Positions 24,334-31,542 of a stretch of 54,045 nucleotides of DNA are shown piece after piece. The notes below the pieces were generated by a model. The model saw only the letters and a list, made by a program, of their open reading frames with translations. It did not search any database and was not told where the DNA came from. The stretch comes from a virus. Where the stretch lies: positions 1 through 54,045 of the IMG/VR virus record IMGVR_UViG_3300017971_000341; one strand, written 5' to 3'. How positions within the stretch are numbered: position 1 is the stretch's first letter; each line of letters begins with the position of its first letter. Made by a program: the position numbers and the translations under genes.

Positions 24334-24674
24334 GGGGCGAGAGGGGACAATGGTTCCGTCTCGCCTCTCACTTGGGACTGCCGTTGCAAGAGGTTCAGGC
24401 CAAGACCACCTCCTCGGAATTTGTGGAGTGGATTCACTTCTTGGATCTCGAGGTGAATTCATTCCACCGAGAGAATTACTATCTAGCGCAGATTGCAGCA
24501 GAGGTGCGCAGAGGACACGTGAAGGATCCAGGCAAGGTTAAGATAGACGATCTGATTCTCAAATTTGAGAATAAGGATCCCAATCTACGAGTAGACGATT
24601 TGTCTCCTGATGATCGTATGGCTCGTAGCAAGAGCTTCTGGTTGGCGACTCTTGGCATGAGCGGGAAGGACTGA
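23977..24674 (+). CDS. Tail assembly chaperone, frameshifted long form (GT-like)
   Basis: Predicted 232 residues: 117 codons to 24327 in the first frame, then a -1 shift so that reading resumes at 24327 and ends at 24674. The T part begins LRGERGQWFRLASHLGLP and continues VQAKTTSSEFVEWIHFLDLEV, the usual pattern of T domains (W..LA..LG, EF.EW). The T frame has no good start of its own; an in-frame ATG at 24372 has no ribosome site and would remove the conserved WFRLASHLG. The GT form links the chaperone to the tape measure and tube proteins. Confidence 0.88.
24321..24365 (+). promoter_or_regulatory. Programmed -1 ribosomal frameshift signal
   Basis: The heptamer G GGA AAC (24321-24327) is in the right phase of the G frame for X XXY YYZ slippage. 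Eight bases after it a hairpin can form: GGCGAGA (24336-24342) with TCTCGCC (24359-24365). The G stop TAA (24331-24333) lies in the spacer. This is the same logic as the lambda G/GT signal. Confidence 0.9.
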
Positions 24675-24676
24675 TC

Positions 24677-26755
24677 ATGTTCAAGCTCTCGATAGGAGAT
24701 CTCTACGTCCGCTTGCTTGGCGACGCGTCCGCATTCAACAAGATGATGGACGGCGCCGAAAGGAAGATGCTTGCCGCAAGTAAGAAGATGGAATCTGTGG
24801 GTAAGAAGTTGTTCACCAAGGTTACCTTGCCTTTGGTTGGGATTGGTGGAGCCTCTGTTAAGGCTTTTTCCGATTTCGACGACGCCATGACGAAGTCAGT
24901 AGCAATTATGGGTGGTGTGTCCGACGAAATGCGAAAGAAGATGGAGGATACAGCCAAGGAGATCTCAAGCAAGACAACCACTTCTGCCAAGGAATTAGCG
25001 GAGGCCTATTACTTCTTGGCGTCTGCTGGAATGGATGCGGAGCAAGCGATAGCAGCGTTAGCGGCTGTGGAGAAGTTTTCGATAGCTGGTGCGTTCGATA
25101 TGGCCAAGGCCACTGATCTATTGACTGATGCACAATCTACTTTGGGTTTGGCTTCCAAGAATCCTGCTGAGAATCTCAAAAACATGCGCTATGTGTCCGA
25201 CCAGCTAGTTGGGATCGCATCGACAGCCAATGCGAGTGTTGAGCAGTTCTCTAAGGCAATCGTCACGAAGAGTGGTCCAGCTCTGAAGTATCTAGGCAAG
25301 AGTCTGGAAGAAGGGTTAGCGGTCCTTGGGGTGTTTGCCGATCGATCGTACAAAGCTGAGCAGGGAGGTGAGAAGCTAGCTATTGTCCTTCGAGATGTGC
25401 GTACTGCTGCACGCAATAATGCAGAGGCTTGGGCTGCTCTGGGGATTCGGGCATTTGACGCCAACGAGAAGATGCTCCCTGTGGCAGACATTGTAGAGGA
25501 TCTAGATAATCTGTTTAGTGGTCTGACTGATCAGCAGAAGGGAGCGGCACAAGCTCTGCTGGGATTTCAGGACAGATCATTTGACGCACTAGCCACATTG
25601 CTGGGGACATCTCAGGCGATTCGGGAGTATCACAAGCAGTTGCTCGGAATGGCTGGCAAAACCGAGGAAGTGGCAAGGGTCCAGCTCTCTTCGTTCAATG
25701 CTCAAATGGTACAGGTTTGGAATAACGTGGTGTTGGTAGGGATGAGTATCGGCAAGATCCTAGCTCCTTATGTCCTGAAAATGGGCAAGCTGGTGCAGGA
25801 AGCCACATTGTGGTGGTTTGGGTTATCCTCCAGTACTCAGGAGATGATAATCGCATTGGCTGCATTCTTTGCGCTGATTGGACCAGTGCTCATGGTGCTG
25901 AGTGGAGCCGTCAAGTTGTTTGGGTTGCTGTACCTGAAGACGATTGCATGGACTGGGGCTATTGCGGTCACTGTGGGTGCTATAGCACTACTGACTGATG
26001 TCATTCTTAGAATGACGGACAGCGGGAATCTAGGTTTGATTGAGTTGGTTAACAACTTCCGAATTGGTGGCGATAAGATTTCCACTAGGGTCAAGGTCGC
26101 TTGGTTGGAGATCTTCAAGGGATTTGAGTGGATGCGAATCCACACGACGGCTGGGTGGGAGGCTATCGCATACCACGCAATGAATGCCATGGGGTGGTTG
26201 TATCGTGGCGTGATGAAGGTTCTCCAGAAGATCACATACGCGTTTGGGTTCGACGAGATTGCTGAGAGCGCACAGAAGGGTATAGATGAGAGTTTGAAGA
26301 ATAGGGAGGCTCGGACTCTCAAATTCATTGGGAGGATCGGGAGCCTGTACAGGGAGAATGCAAATCTCCAGCAGCAGTATAACCAGGCGATTGCAGAGTC
26401 TTACGCGGCAGACGAGCGGGAATTCCTCAAGACCCAGAAGAAGAAGAAGGCAACTGAACTCACAATACCAGAGGTCAAACTACCAGAGATTCCTGGGGCT
26501 GCAGCTCCTATGGGGTTTGGAATGCCAGAGATACCTGGATTTGGAATGCCCTCCATTCCCATGCTGGGGGCCGGGACGTCTGGCAGACCCCAAGAATTTG
26601 AGCAAATCAGCCTCCGTCGATTTGGGCTATCTGGTCCTGGGGGTTTGAGTACCAAGCCTCCCAAGCAAGAGGTCGAGGCTAAGGGGGTCGAGGACAGAAT
26701 GGATACGCTAATCGACGTTGTGAAGAACAAACAGAGTGTGGCTGTGTTGGGGTAG
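24677..26755 (+). CDS. Tape measure protein (TP901 type)
   Basis: 692 residues. An N-terminal helix-rich part (SAFNKMMDGAERKMLAASKKMESVGKKLF), then the TP901 core: FDDAMTKSVAIMGGVSDE, AKELAEAYYFLASAGMDAEQAIAAL, VEQFSKAIVTKSGPALKYLGKSLEEGLAVLGVFADRS. Hydrophobic segments occupy about residues 385-450 (MIIALAAFFALIGPVLMVLSG and AWTGAIAVTVGAIALLTDVIL). The C-terminus is Pro/Gly-rich. It sets tail length; by the rule of about 0.15 nm per residue, a tail near 100 nm is inferred. It follows the GT gene by two bases. Confidence 0.95.
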   Translation: MFKLSIGDLYVRLLGDASAFNKMMDGAERKMLAASKKMESVGKKLFTKVTLPLVGIGGASVKAFSDFDDAMTKSVAIMGGVSDEMRKKMEDTAKEISSKTTTSAKELAEAYYFLASAGMDAEQAIAALAAVEKFSIAGAFDMAKATDLLTDAQSTLGLASKNPAENLKNMRYVSDQLVGIASTANASVEQFSKAIVTKSGPALKYLGKSLEEGLAVLGVFADRSYKAEQGGEKLAIVLRDVRTAARNNAEAWAALGIRAFDANEKMLPVADIVEDLDNLFSGLTDQQKGAAQALLGFQDRSFDALATLLGTSQAIREYHKQLLGMAGKTEEVARVQLSSFNAQMVQVWNNVVLVGMSIGKILAPYVLKMGKLVQEATLWWFGLSSSTQEMIIALAAFFALIGPVLMVLSGAVKLFGLLYLKTIAWTGAIAVTVGAIALLTDVILRMTDSGNLGLIELVNNFRIGGDKISTRVKVAWLEIFKGFEWMRIHTTAGWEAIAYHAMNAMGWLYRGVMKVLQKITYAFGFDEIAESAQKGIDESLKNREARTLKFIGRIGSLYRENANLQQQYNQAIAESYAADEREFLKTQKKKKATELTIPEVKLPEIPGAAAPMGFGMPEIPGFGMPSIPMLGAGTSGRPQEFEQISLRRFGLSGPGGLSTKPPKQEVEAKGVEDRMDTLIDVVKNKQSVAVLG

Positions 26756-26758
26756 GCT

Positions 26759-27571
26759 ATGGCAGCTAGTGCAAAGATTCAGAGGACGGATCTGCTAGAG
26801 GCTCAGGAGAGACACGGAGCTATTGTTCGTCTTGTGATGCGGAGTCGTGTTGTTGATCTAACAGACACGACGTACGAAACGCTCATGACAGCCTTGGACG
26901 TTTCAGGGATCCCGGCAGCAGGATCTACTCTGACGGGTGCTCCCAATCTGATCCTGACCGAGAGAAACCCAAAGCTCGTTAATAAGGGGGTGGTGGACGT
27001 AGATCTGGTCTACGAGCATTTCATGAACGAGGGCCAAGATCTAGACACACCTCTGGGTGGGTTGTCCACTGGTCGGATTTCTGCGAACGTGCAACAGGTC
27101 ACGTCCAATTTAGACGGGGACGATGTACCGATCACTGTGGAGCACACGTACCCTGCGACAGATCCAGATTGGCCAGGCGAAACAAAGACACAGGGAGGAG
27201 AGATTCAGTACTACCAACCGCAGAGGACTATATTTCTGCAGGGAATCAAGGACACGTTCCGGCCGTGGGTGATCGCCAATTCGATCATAGGTAAGGTAAA
27301 CAGTACCACGTGGTCTGGTGAGGGCCGGCACGAATGGATGTGCACCAATGTCACGTGGACTCTCTACGATCGTGATACGCAGAATCGATACCTCATGACT
27401 TTTGAGTTCCAACACAATCCAGACTCGTGGAATCCCACAGCAGTGTTTATCGACGAGCGCACCGGTCGCCCTCCTGTGGATTTGGTAGAGGACGAGGGAT
27501 ACAAATACATTCGCAAGCACGACGCAATCAATTTCGAGCGGGTTATTGGCACTAGAATCCAGGGAGGCTAG
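26759..27571 (+). CDS. Tail protein, likely distal tail or tip component
   Basis: 270 residues, beta-rich, not matched to a named family. Features: RTDLLEAQERHGAIVRLVMR at the start, LTERNPKLVNKGVVDVDLVYEHF, NVQQVTSNLDGDDVPITVEHTYP, HEWMCTNVTWTLYDRD and PVDLVEDEGYKYIRKHDAINF. Position right after the tape measure suggests the distal tail protein or tip hub. Three bases separate it from the tape measure gene. Confidence 0.65.
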   Translation: MAASAKIQRTDLLEAQERHGAIVRLVMRSRVVDLTDTTYETLMTALDVSGIPAAGSTLTGAPNLILTERNPKLVNKGVVDVDLVYEHFMNEGQDLDTPLGGLSTGRISANVQQVTSNLDGDDVPITVEHTYPATDPDWPGETKTQGGEIQYYQPQRTIFLQGIKDTFRPWVIANSIIGKVNSTTWSGEGRHEWMCTNVTWTLYDRDTQNRYLMTFEFQHNPDSWNPTAVFIDERTGRPPVDLVEDEGYKYIRKHDAINFERVIGTRIQGG

Positions 27572-27573
27572 TA

Positions 27574-28101
27574 GTGGATCTGCCGTCCTTTCGTCCCCGC
27601 CAATCACTGTTAGCTGAGGATCTGAATAAGATTGTCAATGCTGTGATTCAGAGAGTTGGTGGAGGGAAAGGGATTCAAGCTGCTAACTTCGGTGGGAATG
27701 TCCTGGTCTCCAAAAGCTTCGAGAGGAGACCTCCAACTGTGCTGCGTCAAATGGAGATCCAAAGTGTACAGGGGGACTATCTTGTCTGTCGCACTCTAGA
27801 CGCAAGTGGTACTCAGGGACCTAATGACGTCTACGTCCTCAAGCCATGGACCCTACGCCAGACACCGTTTGACGGGCAGACGGTCAACGGTGTGTCCTAC
27901 GCATATTCAGACGCCAGCAACCGGACAGCTACAGCAGGAGACGAGGAGGAGGATCAACAGATCACCCAAGATTACTATACTGGGGCTGTGATCTATGTCA
28001 TGGATTCAGATGCGAGTGTAGAGGTCGTGGCTGGAGTGTTTGCTCGGGTGATCGACGTGAATGTGGACGCGCGAGCGTGGCTCAAGGTACCTGAGGAGTA
28101 G
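27574..28101 (+). CDS. Hypothetical virion (tail tip) protein
   Basis: 175 residues. PSFRPRQSLLAEDLNKIVNAVIQRVGGGKGIQAANFGGNVLV is a segment I know from many phage tail proteins of unknown role; the rest is beta-rich. GTG start with GGGAGG about seven bases upstream. It follows the tail protein at 26759 and probably forms part of the tip. Confidence 0.6.
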   Translation: MDLPSFRPRQSLLAEDLNKIVNAVIQRVGGGKGIQAANFGGNVLVSKSFERRPPTVLRQMEIQSVQGDYLVCRTLDASGTQGPNDVYVLKPWTLRQTPFDGQTVNGVSYAYSDASNRTATAGDEEEDQQITQDYYTGAVIYVMDSDASVEVVAGVFARVIDVNVDARAWLKVPEE

Positions 28102-28104
28102 CGA

Positions 28105-28728
28105 GTGGTCACGCCTAAGAGATCGACACTGGGTGTTGGACTGAGATCTCCGCTCGGAGTACTGGACGCGGTAAAGACGATAGATTTCACGTCCTATGGG
28201 GACGCCACGATCAGCCTCTTGGGCACGTCCTACGTGAGGCACTACACATGGGACTACTCCTATCCACAGACTTGGGTTCTTGAGTACACGTACTCCCTCA
28301 CGAATGCCACTTTCCCAATGGGTGGACGTACATACGCGCTGAATCGGATCTTCAATGGAACTGGCTTGGCCATGGGTCGCTACTTTTTGATCTATCCATG
28401 GACCAGCTTCAGCGTCAACGACACCATGTCTTCACACCCAGGATTCTATGTGATCCCGGAGTACTGGGGATCTCCCCCTTACTCGGCAGCATTCGCCACC
28501 CCAGTGTTTTCCATCCAACCAGGCTATGCCAAAGCTGCAATCGACTTCAGTACCAATGTATCAGTGCCAATGGATGGTGGAGGGATCTGTAACGACACCT
28601 ATGGAGAGATTTTGTTGGAATACACTCTCAATACGCCCTACACCCCGATTCCTGGAAAGCTGAACAGAATGGATTTCAGTATCGATCTAGCGCTAGCCCC
28701 AGGCTCGGCCGGAGTGGCAGAGGCATGA
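28105..28728 (+). CDS. Hypothetical virion protein, aromatic-rich
   Basis: 207 residues, rich in Tyr, Trp and Phe (YVRHYTWDYSYPQTWVLEYTYSL), beta-type, with no family recognised. It may be a tip or carbohydrate-binding component. GTG start with GAGGAGTAG close upstream; stop overlaps the next gene (ATGA). Confidence 0.55.
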   Translation: MVTPKRSTLGVGLRSPLGVLDAVKTIDFTSYGDATISLLGTSYVRHYTWDYSYPQTWVLEYTYSLTNATFPMGGRTYALNRIFNGTGLAMGRYFLIYPWTSFSVNDTMSSHPGFYVIPEYWGSPPYSAAFATPVFSIQPGYAKAAIDFSTNVSVPMDGGGICNDTYGEILLEYTLNTPYTPIPGKLNRMDFSIDLALAPGSAGVAEA

Positions 28729-29168
28729 GAGGATCGTTTGTACTAACTCACGTCAAGAGGAGCGGGGAGAGAAAGAGGCACGTATTGGAGAATGCGGCTG
28801 TTGGTGAGGGGTTGCATGCAGCTCTTTCTCAGCTCTTGAGCAATGCTGGCAAGATGTATCTCGAGTTTGGGTTGATCGACGACGACGGATACACAGGGAT
28901 CAGCTACAACGACACTTACTCCAGTCACGCAGGCTGGACCGAGCAGGGGCAACGAGCAGAGTGGGATCCCGGGACCGCTACAGGGGGTGTGATTGCTTCT
29001 GACTCTCCGTCTTCCATGGTCTTGACCAGCGGATTGGATATCAAGGGGATTGCTGCATTCGAATTCAGTAACAATGTGCTCTGGTCTACTGCGGTTTTAG
29101 CGGATCCGATATCCGCCTCAGCAGGAGACACGATCAACATTGAGTACCAAGTGACATTTGGCCCATGA
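28725..29168 (+). CDS. Hypothetical tail-associated protein
   Basis: 147 residues. The start (SFVLTHVKRSGERKRHVLENAAVGEGLHAALSQLL) follows a pattern common to phage tail proteins that begin with a short beta hairpin and an 'ENxxVxxGL' helix; the remainder is a beta-sandwich (AEWDPGTATGGVIAS, then FSNNVLWSTAVLADPISASAGDTINIEYQV). Overlaps both neighbours by four bases. Confidence 0.55.
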   Translation: MRGSFVLTHVKRSGERKRHVLENAAVGEGLHAALSQLLSNAGKMYLEFGLIDDDGYTGISYNDTYSSHAGWTEQGQRAEWDPGTATGGVIASDSPSSMVLTSGLDIKGIAAFEFSNNVLWSTAVLADPISASAGDTINIEYQVTFGP

Positions 29169-29686
29169 GTATAATCAATGCGACCGTTGTGAGGCAGGCA
29201 GAAGGGACATGGCTCTTCACGTGGGATCCTGGATCGTCTCCCTACTCTGTGTGGCTAGACGGAGAGCTGCTTGAAAGTGGATTGACAGACGAGGAGTACG
29301 AGTACACAGGGGCTGTCTACCCTGACGAGGCTCCTCCACTGGAGATCATAGAGAGCGGGGACACGGCAGAGAATGACGAATTCCCTCCGTATCTGCTCCT
29401 ACAGTGGTGGGGTCTCCAAGACGCCTCTGGCTACATGATAGAGCAGTATGTGAGTGGATCGTGGATTGAGGAAGTCCACATAATGGAGCGAGCGAGAGGG
29501 TACTACAGCTGGGCCACTGATCCTCTTGAGGACGGCAGCTCGCACCAATTCAGGATCACTGCAGTCGGCCTCTATGGGAATGAGGGGACCCCGGTGGCAT
29601 TCACCACTACGATCTGCAGGAATCCAGAGCCGCCAGATGTCGATATTGTGATATCTGGCGGGGACGTTGTGATCAGCGAGGCTTAG
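29165..29686 (+). CDS. Tail protein with fibronectin type III-like domains
   Basis: 173 residues. Two beta-sandwich segments: GTWLFTWDPGSSPYSVWLDGELLES at the start, and LLLQWWGLQDASGYMIEQYVSGSWIEEV with SSHQFRITAVGLYGNEGTPVAFTTTI, the W..... Y.v......y.v.. a...G pattern of Fn3. Such domains in phage tails bind surface sugars weakly. Start overlaps the previous stop. Confidence 0.65.
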   Translation: MSIINATVVRQAEGTWLFTWDPGSSPYSVWLDGELLESGLTDEEYEYTGAVYPDEAPPLEIIESGDTAENDEFPPYLLLQWWGLQDASGYMIEQYVSGSWIEEVHIMERARGYYSWATDPLEDGSSHQFRITAVGLYGNEGTPVAFTTTICRNPEPPDVDIVISGGDVVISEA

Positions 29687-29688
29687 AC

Positions 29689-30462
29689 GTGGGTGATGTA
29701 GGGAGACAGATTGATGCCTTGGGAATCCTCCTCACAGGAGGAGCGACCAACGCAAATCCGGACTCCAGTCTAGGAGGAGCTGTCTCGTCCACTAGGGTTC
29801 GTGGACTCGGTCACATTGTCTCCAATCAAGTACCGTCGATCAGAATAGACAACGTGTTCCCAGCGTGCGGCGAGGGAGATGCTGCACTGGCCGTCGATTC
29901 CAGTGACGATCTAGTGTTCACAGAGCCTAGTGGATCTGCAGGTACCCCTGTCACGATTGCGGAGGGCGAGTCCAAGATCGTAGTAGGATCAGATATTAAT
30001 AAAGCGGTCCGGGTGTACCGTGAGGCTGGATTGGTCCACTACGGTGATTCTGATCTAGAGTTACTCGAGGCTCTCAACGGTGTATTGGCTATGTCCAATG
30101 TCTCTAATGCGCAGAGGGTGGCAGGAGTCACGACCTACCGCGCTCTCATGTTCTATGCGCAGGGAGACTATGGTGTGTTGGACATTCGGCTCTGGATGCC
30201 TGCTGTGGGTGGTGCTCAGGCTACGTTCTCTTTGGGTCTTGAGACTCCTTCTGGTGGTGCAATCCAATCAATCCCAAACGAGACGACAGCTCCTACTGCT
30301 GTCAGCTTCTCGACCCCAGTCAATGAGGGATCCGCTCTGACGATTCCTGTGATCCACCCGGGTGGTTACATGGGTCTCTGGATTCGCAGAGTCTTTCCCG
30401 CCGCTGGGACTATGAATCGGAGAGAGGATTTCCAACTGGCCATGAAATACAAAGGAGCGTGA
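29689..30462 (+). CDS. Hypothetical virion protein (fibre region)
   Basis: 257 residues, glycine- and valine-rich, beta-type. N-terminal LGGAVSSTRVRGLGHIVSNQVPSIRIDNVFPA resembles connectors that sit before fibre domains; the C-terminal part (YRALMFYAQGDYGVLDIRLWMP, then AGTMNRREDFQLAMKYKG) looks like a jelly-roll. GTG start; its ribosome site (GAGG about six bases upstream) is modest. Confidence 0.55.
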   Translation: MGDVGRQIDALGILLTGGATNANPDSSLGGAVSSTRVRGLGHIVSNQVPSIRIDNVFPACGEGDAALAVDSSDDLVFTEPSGSAGTPVTIAEGESKIVVGSDINKAVRVYREAGLVHYGDSDLELLEALNGVLAMSNVSNAQRVAGVTTYRALMFYAQGDYGVLDIRLWMPAVGGAQATFSLGLETPSGGAIQSIPNETTAPTAVSFSTPVNEGSALTIPVIHPGGYMGLWIRRVFPAAGTMNRREDFQLAMKYKGA

Positions 30463-30465
30463 CCT

Positions 30466-30912
30466 ATGGCAGGAATACGAGCCGTTGCGCAAACAGCAGA
30501 GGTGGCGACTGGGACCGCAAAGAAGACCATTCTGCAGCTTGTGGCTGCCTCCAATCATAGAGTGTTGGTGAAGGAGTTCTCGGTCTCATTCGACGGGGTA
30601 GATAACACTGCAGAGCCGATTCTTGTGCAGCTGTTGATCCAATCTGACGCTGGAACTATGTCCTCCCTGACCCCGCAAAAGCTGAATCAGGGGGACGACG
30701 AGACCCTGCAAACCACAGCACAACACACAGCTACCGCAGAGCCGACGGGAACTACAGAGATCATGGGTGAACAAGTCCACCCTCAGGGAGGGTATACCTG
30801 GCAGGCTCCCTATGGTGGAGAGATCGTGATAAATGGTGGGGACCGATTGGGGTTGGTGACCACGGCTGCGGTCGACGTCAACGCAAAGGCTCGATTTGTA
30901 TTCGAGGAATAG
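30466..30912 (+). CDS. Hypothetical virion protein, beta-sandwich
   Basis: 148 residues. VAQTAEVATGTAKKTILQLVAASNHRVLVKEFSVSF and EIMGEQVHPQGGYTWQAPYGGEIVINGGDRLGL are typical of a small structural protein found near tail fibres in many phages. It may be a head or tail decoration. AAAGGAG lies before the ATG. Confidence 0.6.
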   Translation: MAGIRAVAQTAEVATGTAKKTILQLVAASNHRVLVKEFSVSFDGVDNTAEPILVQLLIQSDAGTMSSLTPQKLNQGDDETLQTTAQHTATAEPTGTTEIMGEQVHPQGGYTWQAPYGGEIVINGGDRLGLVTTAAVDVNAKARFVFEE

Positions 30913-30915
30913 CCC

Positions 30916-31542
30916 ATGAGTCTAGTTGCTGATCGTGTCAAGGAGACAAGCACCACCACAGGAACAGGCACCTATGATTTGGACGGAGCGGTAACTGGAT
31001 TCCAGGGATTTGTAGCTGGGATTGGTGACGGCAATCCATGCTACTACTGTGTGGAGGACGGCACTGATTGGGAGGTGGGAATCGGTACCGTCACAGACGC
31101 GACCCCTGACACTCTCTCGAGAGACACGATCCTAGCGTCGTCGAATGGGGACGCTGCGGTGAATTGGGGATCGGGAGCTAAACGTGTATTCGTCACGATC
31201 CCTGCAGATCAGGCTGTCTCAGGCAGACCACAGACTAGTCACGCTGCCAATTTCGACATTAAGGATTCAGGCTACCACGACAACATAGGGGCTGGTGGGA
31301 CAATCACAGGGACATTCGCAGACGAGTCTGGGATTGAGGCTGTGGTGGCACGAGTAGACGACTATGAGGTTCGGATTCTCCCACCGAGTGGCAAGCAGAT
31401 CCTTTGGTCTGGTGGTCGTATGGCTGTGGACGAGTACCTGGCGATCGTATCGGAGGTGGGTGTTTTGAATTGCATTGTGAATCCTGCTGGAGACGTGCAA
31501 GTGATCTCCGAATTCGGGGACATACAGGAGCAGACTCCATGA
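30916..31542 (+). CDS. Tail fibre-associated protein
   Basis: 208 residues. The N-terminal 100 residues (VADRVKETSTTTGTGTYDLDGAVTGFQGFVAGIGDGNPCYYCVEDGTDWEVGIGTVT, then LSRDTILASSNGDAAVNWGSGAKRVFVTIPAD) match a domain frequent at the start of phage tail fibre proteins. The C-terminal part is a short beta region. It sits just before the large adhesin gene, whose ATG overlaps this stop by four bases. Confidence 0.7.
   Translation: MSLVADRVKETSTTTGTGTYDLDGAVTGFQGFVAGIGDGNPCYYCVEDGTDWEVGIGTVTDATPDTLSRDTILASSNGDAAVNWGSGAKRVFVTIPADQAVSGRPQTSHAANFDIKDSGYHDNIGAGGTITGTFADESGIEAVVARVDDYEVRILPPSGKQILWSGGRMAVDEYLAIVSEVGVLNCIVNPAGDVQVISEFGDIQEQTP

Noticed and set aside
24372-24674. Separate tail gene starting at 24372
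   Set aside because: No ribosome site, and it would cut off the conserved WFRLASHLG. It is the second half of the frameshifted GT protein.
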